DNA of 34,688 bases from positions 1 through 34,688 of the IMG/VR virus record IMGVR_UViG_3300020185_000141. One strand, given 5' to 3'. Source of the DNA: a virus. Positions within the stretch are counted from its first letter, which is position 1, and every line of letters starts with the position of its first letter. Position numbers and translations under genes: made by a program. Under the pieces are notes generated by a model. That model ran no database searches. It was not told where the DNA came from and saw only the letters and a program-made list of their open reading frames with translations. Shown piece by piece: positions 1 through 6,621 of this stretch.

Positions 1-209
1 TACTCATATTTTTCTCCGTAGATATCAGCAAAGATTTTATCAACCTCTTGGGCAGTCAAAGTATCATCAACGACGATACAATCGACATCACCATTGAGTT
101 CCAAGAACTCCATCTTGTCGACGAACACATCCTTGGTTCGGTTGTAGTAGTAAACAAAAGTGTTTTCGGTTTTGTTCCTATAGACGGTCATAGGGAAATA
201 CGGTTCCAT
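1..209 (-). CDS. Hypothetical protein, 3' end cut by window edge
   Basis: This minus-strand frame is open from an ATG at 209 to the window edge, so the C-terminus is missing. About 69 residues are visible, beginning MEPYFPMTVYRNK, with a cluster of tyrosines (FVYYYNRTKDVF) and an acidic stretch. The ATG shares one base with the TAA stop of the gene upstream, the tight coupling seen throughout this window, which supports the start. I recognise no family. It is the last visible member of a run of three small genes probably transcribed from the promoter near 753-781. Confidence 0.75.
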   Translation of the reverse strand, partial: MEPYFPMTVYRNKTENTFVYYYNRTKDVFVDKMEFLELNGDVDCIVVDDTLTAQEVDKIFADIYGEKYE

Positions 210-421
210 TATACATTTACCTCAATATTTGAAGACTTCACGTTCATTCGTGACATCGCATCACTATCGAGGAAGTGTCTATCCATCAGATTAGTACCCG
301 TCGCAATACTGTAGTAGTCAACACCATCGCCTGCAATGTCCTCATGGACAAATACTATCTTACCTGAAAGGATACCACGATAGGTATCCCATTGAATTGT
401 CTCACCAACTGAACCGTACAT
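209..421 (-). CDS. Hypothetical protein, 70 aa
   Basis: This small soluble protein starts MYGSVGETIQWDTYRG and has no recognisable motif, signal peptide or membrane segment. Its ATG shares one base with the stop of the 99-aa gene upstream, and its stop shares one base with the start of the next gene, so the three are translationally coupled. Position behind a sigma70-like promoter and small size suggest an early accessory phage gene; function unknown. Confidence 0.75.
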   Translation of the reverse strand: MYGSVGETIQWDTYRGILSGKIVFVHEDIAGDGVDYYSIATGTNLMDRHFLDSDAMSRMNVKSSNIEVNV

Positions 422-720
422 TATGCTCTCCTCTTTCGTGGTTTGAAACCAATAGACTCCATTGCTTCCATCGGACTAGTGTTTCGAGTCAACTCAATAT
501 ATTGTTCAACTGTACAGTTCTTAACTAGGTAATTCATCCACGACTTCCACGGCTTAGAACCATACTTGAATCGTGCGATGAAGGTGCGTTCTGGCATACC
601 GTGCCAAGATGGGTGACAGTTCGGAGATACTTCTTCCATAGTACGTGAACCTTCGAACTTACCTTGATACATCAAGTACATACCGTCCCAACTAAACAGG
701 TCTTTATCAAATGCAGTCAT
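421..720 (-). CDS. Hypothetical protein, 99 aa
   Basis: The protein begins MTAFDKDLFSWDGMYLMYQG, is rich in aromatic residues and ends in a basic tail (FKPRKRRA). No membrane segment or known catalytic motif is seen. It is the first gene after the sigma70-like promoter at 753-781, with a short leader, and overlaps the next gene by one base. Probably an early accessory gene; function unknown. Confidence 0.75.
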   Translation of the reverse strand: MTAFDKDLFSWDGMYLMYQGKFEGSRTMEEVSPNCHPSWHGMPERTFIARFKYGSKPWKSWMNYLVKNCTVEQYIELTRNTSPMEAMESIGFKPRKRRA

Positions 721-752
721 AATCTATCTCTCTATCAGTCAATTAGGTGTAC

Positions 753-781
753 ATTATCTCATACTTGTTTCCATAACGCAA
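753..781 (-). promoter_or_regulatory. Probable sigma70 promoter
   Basis: On the minus strand TTGCGT (776-781) is separated by 17 nt from GATAAT (753-758). The -10 matches consensus at five of six positions, the -35 mainly in TTG. It lies in the gap upstream of the 99-aa gene. The spacer contains GAAACAAGT, also present in the spacer of the stronger promoter at 17814. Confidence 0.5.
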
Positions 782-812
782 GTAGTAAACACGACTCAAA
801 CAAAGAAATTGG

Positions 813-1247
813 TCACGATACTAGAGTGTCTACTAGGTTCATTAGTACTGCTGTACCTGATATAGAACTTCCTATCATGATTGCTTTGTCGTTCCAACAA
901 TGGCCCACATAAACCCATGCAGAAGCAGCTGTCGCATAACATATCTGACCACTAATACTGAACCCAGCACTCATAGTAAACACTCCAACCACACCAAGTA
1001 CAGTTGCACCCCACTTGACATAACTATCAATGGTACCCGTTGGTGTTGCTGGTTTCAGATCCTCGACTTCTAGTTGAAGTTCTTCCATCTCTTGTTTGAG
1101 ACGTTTACGTTCAACGTTAAGTTCCATTGCAAGTCTCCCTGCTCTGGACATCGTACTTCCGGCGAACTCTTCTTTCACCTCCGGACTGATTTGACTTTCT
1201 ACCTTTGCTACACGTTTCTCTTCTTCGGGGGAACTTTTACTCATCAT
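813..1247 (-). CDS. Membrane protein with N-terminal coiled coil, 144 aa
   Basis: Residues 1-70 are highly charged and predicted coiled coil (VERKRLKQEMEELQLEVEDL). Residues about 75-144 hold two or three hydrophobic segments (WGATVLGVVGVFTMSAGF, then ICYATAASAWVYVG and IMIGSSISGTAVLMNLV). The layout suggests an inner-membrane protein with a cytoplasmic coiled coil. Holin-like or superinfection-exclusion roles are possible but unproven. The ATGATG start overlaps the stop of the upstream gene, indicating coupling. Confidence 0.8.
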   Translation of the reverse strand: MMSKSSPEEEKRVAKVESQISPEVKEEFAGSTMSRAGRLAMELNVERKRLKQEMEELQLEVEDLKPATPTGTIDSYVKWGATVLGVVGVFTMSAGFSISGQICYATAASAWVYVGHCWNDKAIMIGSSISGTAVLMNLVDTLVS

Positions 1248-1540
1248 CTTCTCATAGACGCTAGGTCTTTCATCTGCTGTTCATCAATGACGGGGATGGC
1301 ATTGGACTTGTGCATGGTACCGATACCCTTGACTAGGGTTCCGGTGTAGTTCATTCTTTCTTTCTTTTCGGTACTGAGAGTACCCGAATCGTGAGATTTG
1401 TAAACCGGAGTTTCCCTTCGATAGGGTTCGACCTTGACTTCCATAGGTTGGAATCGGGGGGTGGGGTTCTTCTTGGTAGACCAAGCATTGTACGTCTTCT
1501 TTCTACCAGTGGTGGTATGTCGCATTGAACCGTGAATCAT
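1244..1540 (-). CDS. Conserved phage hypothetical protein, 98 aa
   Basis: I choose the ATG at 1540 because GAGAG lies about six bases upstream; an in-frame TTG four codons earlier is less likely. The protein has a basic N-terminal half (TTTGRKKTYNAWSTKK), a PYRRETPVYKS segment, and a C-terminal motif GIGTMHKSNAIPVIDEQQ ending in a short basic tail. From memory, very similar proteins occur in T4-like marine phages, with no function assigned. It is the first gene after the strong promoter at 1579-1608, pointing to early expression. Confidence 0.85.
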   Translation of the reverse strand: MIHGSMRHTTTGRKKTYNAWSTKKNPTPRFQPMEVKVEPYRRETPVYKSHDSGTLSTEKKERMNYTGTLVKGIGTMHKSNAIPVIDEQQMKDLASMRR

Positions 1541-1578
1541 AATAACTCTCAATTTGTTTCATAAAGTATACAATGTAC

Positions 1579-1608
1579 ATTATACGACACACTCTAGGGT
1601 GCTGTCAA
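1579..1608 (-). promoter_or_regulatory. Strong sigma70 promoter (early type)
   Basis: Both hexamers are perfect on the minus strand: TTGACA at 1603-1608 and TATAAT at 1579-1584, with an 18-nt spacer. It lies about 40 bp upstream of the start at 1540 and would be read by host sigma70 RNA polymerase immediately after infection. Confidence 0.85.
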
Positions 1609-1749
1609 GTGTACAATCTTCTTGCATTCATTAAATCGTCGGATACTGGTAAGTACACCGAACAGGTCATCGTCCGCCTTCTGAGCAAATCCCAACCAAA
1701 GTATTAGTAAGATACGAAGTACCCAAACACTTATTTCTCTAGGAACCAC
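1594..1749 (-). CDS. Possible small signal-peptide or membrane protein, 51 aa
   Basis: A GTG-started frame runs from 1749 to a TAG at 1594-1596, overlapping the end of the preceding gene by 19 nt. GAGG lies seven bases before the GTG. The product starts with a short basic head, then a hydrophobic segment (VWVLRILLILWLGFAQ) that resembles a signal peptide or anchor, then a charged tail. Its 3' end runs into the spacer of the promoter at 1579-1608. It fills an otherwise empty gap, but the GTG start and short length leave real doubt. Confidence 0.45.
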   Translation of the reverse strand: MVPREISVWVLRILLILWLGFAQKADDDLFGVLTSIRRFNECKKIVHLTAP

Positions 1750-2279
1750 TTAGGAACCTCACGATTGGTCCACTTGGCAAAATATTTTTTCTCTTCACGA
1801 TAGTACTTGCGGTACCCTTCGGTAACGACAGTCTCCTTGCAGTAGTCAGGCATACACTGAGGCATGACAGTCTCTCTGCTAAACTGATTAATGTTGCGTG
1901 GAGAGAACCACAGAAGTCCGGACAATTTCTCATAGGTAGCATGGACACGGTCGTATCGGTGAGTGTACTCTTTTGCACACGCAACGAAGTGGTTGTACAA
2001 CCATCGGTAGTTTTCGTTGGTCTCACGACACCAGATAGCAGATGGGTGGTTTTTATGTGCTACCTTATATAGTAAATTCTCACGTGCTTCACCTTCGACT
2101 ATATAATGGTCTACCATCCGTTTTCCGGACTTGGAAGGTCGACGATCAACCGTACCGTCAAGGACACGATGTGCAGTCGATAGTAGCTGACCGTATTCGG
2201 TAACCATCTTGACTACGTGCTTGTCACACATCATCTGTGCAGAAATGACTGGATCGTCGTGTAATCTAAAAATATTCAT
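1731..2279 (-). CDS. Conserved phage protein with CDKHVVKM motif, 182 aa
   Basis: The start at 2279 (MNIFRLHDDP) is chosen because the run GGGGG lies just upstream and this N-terminus fits relatives I remember; the frame stays open further upstream but crosses the promoter. Conserved-looking blocks are AQMMCDKHVVKMVTE near residue 20, LLSTAHRVLDG, KNHPSAIWCRE and NYRWLYNHFVACAKEYTHRY. Many His, Cys and acidic residues suggest a metal-binding or enzymatic protein. Homologues occur in T4-like marine phages without assigned function. Transcribed from a perfect sigma70 promoter 28 bp upstream. Confidence 0.9.
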   Translation of the reverse strand: MNIFRLHDDPVISAQMMCDKHVVKMVTEYGQLLSTAHRVLDGTVDRRPSKSGKRMVDHYIVEGEARENLLYKVAHKNHPSAIWCRETNENYRWLYNHFVACAKEYTHRYDRVHATYEKLSGLLWFSPRNINQFSRETVMPQCMPDYCKETVVTEGYRKYYREEKKYFAKWTNREVPKWFLEK

Positions 2280-2306
2280 ATAGTATATCCCCCATTGAGT
2301 TAAGAT

Positions 2307-2335
2307 ATTATACCACCAAAATTTGCATCTGTCAA
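2307..2335 (-). promoter_or_regulatory. Perfect sigma70 promoter (early type)
   Basis: TTGACA (2330-2335) and TATAAT (2307-2312) are separated by exactly 17 nt on the minus strand, driving the gene that starts at 2279. It is back-to-back with the late promoter at 2346 on the plus strand, only about 10 bp away. Confidence 0.9.
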
Positions 2336-2345
2336 ATCTTTTTTG

Positions 2346-2353
2346 TATAAATA
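2346..2353 (+). promoter_or_regulatory. T4-type late promoter
   Basis: TATAAATA is an exact match to the T4 late promoter element. The expected transcription start, five or six bases further on, falls on or next to the A of the ATG at 2359, so the mRNA may be leaderless (see findings). Confidence 0.7.
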
Positions 2354-2358
2354 AACAT

Positions 2359-2613
2359 ATGAATAAAGAACTATTTGATTTCGGTTTCACCGTAGTAGAT
2401 GAGTCAGAACTCGAATCTGTCCAACAGTTAGAGACAGTCTCGGATGCAATCGATGCAACCACCACACGTCTCGACGACTTGTACAATGCAATTCAACCAC
2501 TCTTGACTAACCTCAAGATGAACCCTGAGAAGGAGTACATACTGTGGCCGAATCGTTTGGACAAAATCGAGGAATTCGAAGAATACATACAAAAAATATA
2601 TAAGGGATCCTAA
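2359..2613 (+). CDS. Conserved T4-like phage protein, 84 aa
   Basis: The start is MNKELFDFGFTVVDE; the in-frame TTG upstream overlaps the promoters and is rejected. The N-terminal half is helical and acidic; the C-terminal half has LYNAIQPLLTNLKMNPEK followed by YILWPNRLDKIEEFEEYI, a pattern I recognise from small conserved proteins of T4-like cyanophages and pelagic phages. No function is known to me. There is no Shine-Dalgarno sequence before the ATG, consistent with a leaderless message from the adjacent late promoter. The next gene begins three bases after its stop. Confidence 0.88.
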   Translation: MNKELFDFGFTVVDESELESVQQLETVSDAIDATTTRLDDLYNAIQPLLTNLKMNPEKEYILWPNRLDKIEEFEEYIQKIYKGS

Positions 2614-2616
2614 CCA

Positions 2617-3462
2617 ATGTTTTTTAATACGAAAGATGAATCAGTTTTAAGAGATGGTGTCATACAGACCACCATGCAAGGATTTGTAAAAGGACACATG
2701 GCATCTTCAATGAATGCAGTGTTGTCTAAGTCAAATTCCAGAAAAGGTAAATATCTAAGACACGCTTCTCCTGAAGTAAACATGTCTGAAGAAATGATAT
2801 CACGTGGACCAATGTTCTGTAATGCCTTGACATATAAAGGGTATAAAAATATCTTGTTTGTAGGTCATTTCAATGATGGACAAACTCACTGGATGTTAGA
2901 TAAGTTTGCTGGACGGTTAATAGACTTGATTCCACCAGAACGTGAATCTTCACATTCATTTCCAGATATGAACATTATTGCTCAGTCTATACCTCTAATG
3001 ATGAAGATGTATGGATACGAAATTGATTTCACGGTTGCTAGACCACCAGAGTCAAAACATAAAGGTTCTATGCACGAACTATACGAAGCCTTTGGTATAG
3101 ACAAATGCTCGATAGAATCTTCACATCAATACAAACATGGACAAACATCTTGGAGTCTAAATGGTGAACACGAGAAGTTCGACGCAGTCGTATTCCTTGG
3201 TGTACCTATGCAAGACCAAGGAGTTGGTTTCGAAGAAGATCAAGTCCGTGAGATATTTGCACCTATGTGCACACCAGAATTTGATATGGTTGACATTTAC
3301 TACGGTGTACCTTCCGCAGTTAAATGGTTCAATGGTGAAGAGAAAGATAGCAAGACAATGGTCGACACCGCATTTGCCCTACGTTCAGCATGGGACGATG
3401 AAATGTCAGAAGGCCGCCCGGAAGAATGCGACATCATGCAAAGAATGATTAAAGTATTCTAA
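2617..3462 (+). CDS. Hypothetical protein, 281 aa
   Basis: The ATG at 2617 is preceded by AAGGGA at good spacing. The protein starts MFFNTKDESVLRDGV and alternates hydrophobic and charged segments, for example NILFVGHFNDGQTHWMLDKF near residue 85 and a mixed alpha/beta region with FDAVVFLGVPMQDQGVGF near residue 195. It has no membrane segment or signal peptide. The beta-strand/loop pattern could fit a Rossmann-like or SAM-binding fold, but no motif proves it. It shares the late transcript with the 84-aa gene and ends just before a strong terminator. Confidence 0.85.
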   Translation: MFFNTKDESVLRDGVIQTTMQGFVKGHMASSMNAVLSKSNSRKGKYLRHASPEVNMSEEMISRGPMFCNALTYKGYKNILFVGHFNDGQTHWMLDKFAGRLIDLIPPERESSHSFPDMNIIAQSIPLMMKMYGYEIDFTVARPPESKHKGSMHELYEAFGIDKCSIESSHQYKHGQTSWSLNGEHEKFDAVVFLGVPMQDQGVGFEEDQVREIFAPMCTPEFDMVDIYYGVPSAVKWFNGEEKDSKTMVDTAFALRSAWDDEMSEGRPEECDIMQRMIKVF

Positions 3463-3483
3463 GGAACTTACCCGACAGTAAGG

Positions 3484-3512
3484 AAAAGGGGACTTTCGAG
3501 TCCCTTTTTTTT
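3484..3512. terminator. Bidirectional rho-independent terminator
   Basis: GGGACT and AGTCCC flank a TTCG loop, with A-run before and T-run after, so the hairpin has a U-tract in either direction. It separates the plus-strand pair of genes from the converging minus-strand operon. The minus-strand U-tract side overlaps the TAA stop of the 47-aa gene. Confidence 0.92.
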
Positions 3513-3654
3513 ATATCCAGAAAAGTATCAATCCGAAGATTGCGCACCAGATGAGAACATTAGGTCGGTAACCCCAGACTATTGCGAAGTCTACCGCAGT
3601 ACACTTAACGAATTCTTTTGTGGAATTCCATACTTCTTTAAATATCTGTTGCAT
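3511..3654 (-). CDS. Small membrane protein, 47 aa
   Basis: An ATG at 3654 lies inside the 3' end of the upstream gene (17 nt overlap) and reads to a TAA at 3511-3513. The product starts MQQIFKEVWNSTKEFVK, an amphipathic basic helix, and ends with a hydrophobic segment (NVLIWCAIFGLILFWI), so it is probably a C-terminally anchored inner-membrane peptide. It is the last gene of the operon and its stop codon sits in the terminator's base. Function unknown. Confidence 0.65.
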   Translation of the reverse strand: MQQIFKEVWNSTKEFVKCTAVDFAIVWGYRPNVLIWCAIFGLILFWI

Positions 3655-4279
3655 TACTAACCTCTACTTTAGCATTTGTGGGTAAACTTAGTTTTATATC
3701 TGCGTGAACATGATGAATAACAAATTGAACATCACTGAATTCTCTGAAGAACCCAGACCAAATAGGACGCCAGTTACTTGCCATACGGTGTACGTTCAGT
3801 GCACTCCTATCACTCTTTAAGAAGTTATCTGTGAAACTTGTTAGGTTCATATCAAATATCGAATCAAACCCATATAGGTGCACTTCCTTTGCCTTCATGA
3901 TACGACACGCATAATCCACTGCCATATGACCGCATGAATAGTTAGTCGCAGCCTCTTCTAGTTTATTTCCTGGTAATTGCGCATAAGGTGGGACGTACGT
4001 GTGAAACCCTTTAATGTTCACAGAGTGTTTCAGGTAGAATGTCGGACTCTTCTCCATCCATCGACGAGGACGTGTGCCTAGAACCCAGTCATACTCATCT
4101 AGTTTAACTTTACCTTCTTCAAGTGCGATCATCATCTTAAAATCTACCATGCAAGATGCATAGACTTCTTTTTTGGTCAATGGTATAGGTGGCATATTAC
4201 AGACCAACAACTCTCCCTCGGTGCCCCTTTGGAATATCGTCGAGTTATCTCCGTTGCCCAGTATGTTAACTCTTTTCAT
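3638..4279 (-). CDS. Putative sialyltransferase/DUF115-like glycosyltransferase, 213 aa
   Basis: The N-terminus has a nucleotide-binding-like strand and loop, MKRVNILGNGDNSTIF. Near residue 115 comes NYSCGHMAVDYACRIMKAKEVHLYGFDSIFD, which matches in style the G-x-x-A-...-A-...-G-x-x-(D/E)-(I/V)-x-L-x-G-(F/M)-D pattern of GT42 sialyltransferases and the DUF115/MAF family. The likely role is sugar transfer from a nucleotide donor, or binding of such a donor. It overlaps the HExxH lipoprotein gene by 4 nt. The fold assignment is an inference from two short motifs; the acceptor is unknown. Confidence 0.55.
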   Translation of the reverse strand: MKRVNILGNGDNSTIFQRGTEGELLVCNMPPIPLTKKEVYASCMVDFKMMIALEEGKVKLDEYDWVLGTRPRRWMEKSPTFYLKHSVNIKGFHTYVPPYAQLPGNKLEEAATNYSCGHMAVDYACRIMKAKEVHLYGFDSIFDMNLTSFTDNFLKSDRSALNVHRMASNWRPIWSGFFREFSDVQFVIHHVHADIKLSLPTNAKVEVSNATDI

Positions 4280-4638
4280 TTCGGTTCCTTGTGATATGTA
4301 CCGTATACACAGTGTGCTAGTTCATGACCCCATGTCATAGTATGGTTGTCATCGACACCATTTGGAACCACGACATGAATCTCACAACGAGACATCTGGT
4401 TTGTTTTTTTATTTAGGAACCATAAGGACAGACCTTCTACAGGTTGACCATGACCACTTTTATTTTTTACTGCCTTGTTCAATTCTGTACTAGTTTCATA
4501 TGTATAAACAGTAATAGGAAACTGTATATTACTATAGTCTTGTGTGCCAGATATTTTTTTCTCAGGTGAAGGTTCACATGATACTATAAAAAGTATCAGT
4601 ACAGTCAGTAATATTTTACTTTTGATATTCTGTAGCAT
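4276..4638 (-). CDS. Lipoprotein with C-terminal HExxH metalloprotease motif, 120 aa
   Basis: A signal peptide of about 20 residues (basic, then ILLTVLILFIVS) ends in a lipobox IVSC with Cys21, so the mature protein should be a lipoprotein in the envelope. The C-terminus has HELAHCVYGTYH at residues 105-116: HExxH zinc-binding and catalytic residues plus a third histidine, like a metzincin site with one extra residue before the glycine. The protein therefore looks like a minimal zinc peptidase or a peptidase relative. It overlaps the SNase gene by 23 nt and the next gene by 4 nt. A lysis or envelope-processing role is possible; substrate unknown. Confidence 0.75.
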   Translation of the reverse strand: MLQNIKSKILLTVLILFIVSCEPSPEKKISGTQDYSNIQFPITVYTYETSTELNKAVKNKSGHGQPVEGLSLWFLNKKTNQMSRCEIHVVVPNGVDDNHTMTWGHELAHCVYGTYHKEPK

Positions 4639-4966
4639 GACCTTCCTCTACCAACAGGTTGTTTATACACGTCAATTCATTGTACTCAGTCTCGATAAAA
4701 ACCTCTGCGAGGATTCTACCGTACTTACCTGTCTTATGAGTGATAATGCTTACCGTGGTTCCTACCGGAGCCATCTTGTTGACATAATCTTTTGCTTCCA
4801 AACCTTTCTTCTTCTCGTCAAGGTTTCTAGTGCGTGACTCGTAAGCATCAATACCGTATAGACGTAGGCGCTGATTACTATAAACAAGACCGAACCCAAG
4901 ATCAATATCAACGTCAACGGTATCCCCGTCAACCCATCTGCGGATTGTTGCTTCATAGTTATACAT
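4616..4966 (-). CDS. Staphylococcal-nuclease-like (thermonuclease) domain protein, 116 aa
   Basis: This is a compact SNase (OB-fold) domain. DGDTVDVDIDLG gives the calcium-ligand aspartates, RLRLYGIDAYESR supplies the first catalytic arginine (about residue 35), Asp40 and Glu43, and GKYGRILAEVF supplies the second arginine. All catalytic positions of the family look intact, so calcium-dependent phosphodiesterase activity on DNA or RNA is likely. There is no signal peptide, so it should act in the cytoplasm. Host DNA degradation is a plausible role. Confidence 0.9.
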   Translation of the reverse strand: MYNYEATIRRWVDGDTVDVDIDLGFGLVYSNQRLRLYGIDAYESRTRNLDEKKKGLEAKDYVNKMAPVGTTVSIITHKTGKYGRILAEVFIETEYNELTCINNLLVEEGHATEYQK

Positions 4967-4974
4967 GTCCGACC

Positions 4975-5196
4975 TTATAAGATATCTTGTGCGACTTCCA
5001 GAATATCTTGATACTCTGCAATCTCTTTCATTTCAGAAACAAGTGATTCCATGACATCCGGATGTTCTCCGATGCCCGCTGGGTTCTCCAGATAAATTTC
5101 TACGTTTGCTCGATGGTATGCAATCTTACCCTCTACGTGTGCGATTGCAGCTTGCAACATACACCACCTCAAACTTGTCTTCTTTTTACTACTCAT
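4975..5196 (-). CDS. Conserved small phage protein, 73 aa
   Basis: Starts MSSKKKTSLRWCMLQ. The core HRANVEIYLENPAGIGEHPD, followed by a helical tail (VSEMKEIAEYQDILEVAQ), is a pattern I recall from many small T4-like marine phage proteins. It is likely all-helical and soluble. Function unknown. It sits between the SNase gene and a Cys-containing small protein in a tightly packed minus-strand run. Confidence 0.82.
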   Translation of the reverse strand: MSSKKKTSLRWCMLQAAIAHVEGKIAYHRANVEIYLENPAGIGEHPDVMESLVSEMKEIAEYQDILEVAQDIL

Positions 5197-5213
5197 AATC
5201 TATTCCTATAGTG

Positions 5214-5450
5214 TTAACTACACTTGCCCTTGATTTCATTATACAGTTCATCTGCATAACCTTCTGGGTTTTCGATATGTTCCTTAGTGGATTGGATCTT
5301 CTTTATCAAACACTTCTTAAAGTGCTTTTCACCTTTACCGTTAAGCAAGGTTTCTTCTGCACATGCTTTCATCCATCCTCTTGGGTCATTCCCTTGAACA
5401 GATGTTTTTACATCATTGATTGCTTCAAGACAAATTATCGGATTCACCAT
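5214..5450 (-). CDS. Hypothetical protein, 78 aa
   Basis: Starts MVNPIICLEAINDVKTSV and contains four cysteines, ending in KGKCS. No transmembrane segment or export signal is obvious. Predicted helical and soluble. It lies immediately downstream of the holin-like gene (9 bp gap), so it is probably co-expressed with it. Function unknown. Confidence 0.75.
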   Translation of the reverse strand: MVNPIICLEAINDVKTSVQGNDPRGWMKACAEETLLNGKGEKHFKKCLIKKIQSTKEHIENPEGYADELYNEIKGKCS

Positions 5451-5459
5451 AATATATTC

Positions 5460-5939
5460 CTACTTCTTAGTAATGTGATAGTTTTCTCTTGCTTTCTCTA
5501 CTGCACGAGAACCAAACCAGAACGAAATGATTGCGGCAAAGATTGCCTTAGTGTCTTCGTCCCATAGTGTCTCTAAAGCTTGTGTCAGTGGTACATCACT
5601 AGACAATGCTTGATACAGTAGGTTTACTTCTATTACTGCGAAGAGAACAAAAAAACAATACGTGATTACAGGTCTTACGGACTTCTGTAGTCCGGAAATA
5701 AACCCTTTCCCTTTGTTGATAGAGATGTCGTGTGCGATTAGTCTGGCATGTTCATCATCTGCCGCCTTCGTCTCGAACATCTTCATATCATGGTCGAATC
5801 CGGCTGCACGTAATTCAGCCATCTTCTCCATCTTTTTTAATTCAAACTCGTTGTTTCGCTTTGATGCAAAATGATCGGTCACTGCTGGTACAATAGAACC
5901 TGTCAAACCAAGTAGTGAACCTAATAGTCCGCTTAACAT
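5460..5939 (-). CDS. Holin-like membrane protein (3-TM holin family), 159 aa
   Basis: The ATG at 5939 is preferred over one at 5960 because GGAGG lies seven bases before it. An N-terminal hydrophobic segment (LSGLLGSLLGLTGSIVPAV) is followed by a charged helix (residues about 30-75) and two further membrane segments (VITYCFFVLFAVIEVNLLY and TKAIFAAIISFWFGSRAV). This order matches the GTA-type three-TM holin family. A holin would form the inner-membrane lesion that times lysis, though related phage proteins are sometimes structural. The lysozyme gene is 9 kb away. Confidence 0.75.
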   Translation of the reverse strand: MLSGLLGSLLGLTGSIVPAVTDHFASKRNNEFELKKMEKMAELRAAGFDHDMKMFETKAADDEHARLIAHDISINKGKGFISGLQKSVRPVITYCFFVLFAVIEVNLLYQALSSDVPLTQALETLWDEDTKAIFAAIISFWFGSRAVEKARENYHITKK

Positions 5940-5940
5940 A

Positions 5941-6621
5941 TTATATCCTCCAAAAATCACTTACCCACTTTTGTGGTTCATAATTTCTTATCGGTGTATT
6001 TATCGTTTCACTCATAGACTGGATAATACTAGGTCTTCCGTGAAAACATATAATAGAGGTACCCTCTAATTTATCAGGGTACACTTGATACTTATATGAT
6101 TTTATCTCGTTAGGATATATGTCCTGAAGTAGTACTCTATTAAATTTACCAATCATAGAGTCTAAGTATTCACCGTCACCTCTAAAAACGGTCGTCACCT
6201 TTGACTGAAGAAACTTAAACTCGTTGTACACCCAAGTCATGTCGGTTGAGTCCCATGACATGATACCACTCTGAAGTTTACCTTTAAGATGTGGTTGATG
6301 AGAGTTGACTGAACCTAGATCCTCGATGCCAGCAAACCTTCCATCGTATTCTAACAACCAGTCGATATTATTGGTTATTAGTGTGTCTAGGTCTAGGTAT
6401 ACAATACGTCCTGTGATTCTACCATCAAAGAGTTGCAACTTGTTCCACCAACCTTCCATACCTTCCTTGAGAATGACTGTTCTAACACCTTCAATCTGTC
6501 GGTCACTATAACATACAAACTCGTGGGGCACAGTCGTGTTTCTCTCCACACCAGACTTCAGGTGATGTACATAGTCGGTAGAAAACTTATTCCCCCAAAG
6601 AACACAACATACTGTGATCAT
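5941..6621 (-). CDS. Putative glycosyltransferase, GT-A fold (DxD), 226 aa
   Basis: The N-terminal strand MITVCCVLWGNKFS and the region GWWNKLQLFDGRITGRIVYLDLDTLITNNID (with DLD near residue 97) resemble GT8-like and small GT-A transferases, in which the DxD binds metal and nucleotide sugar. HGRPS near the C-terminus may supply a further metal-binding histidine. Length is short for GT8. It overlaps the GT25-like gene by 4 nt, so both are probably made together and may act in turn on one glycan. Confidence 0.78.
   Translation of the reverse strand: MITVCCVLWGNKFSTDYVHHLKSGVERNTTVPHEFVCYSDRQIEGVRTVILKEGMEGWWNKLQLFDGRITGRIVYLDLDTLITNNIDWLLEYDGRFAGIEDLGSVNSHQPHLKGKLQSGIMSWDSTDMTWVYNEFKFLQSKVTTVFRGDGEYLDSMIGKFNRVLLQDIYPNEIKSYKYQVYPDKLEGTSIICFHGRPSIIQSMSETINTPIRNYEPQKWVSDFWRI

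Noticed and set aside
1731-2279. Assignment of the CDKHVVKM-motif protein as a pyrimidine-dimer glycosylase (DenV type)
   Set aside because: The catalytic N-terminal threonine and the typical DenV motifs are not seen; only loose similarity in length and composition.
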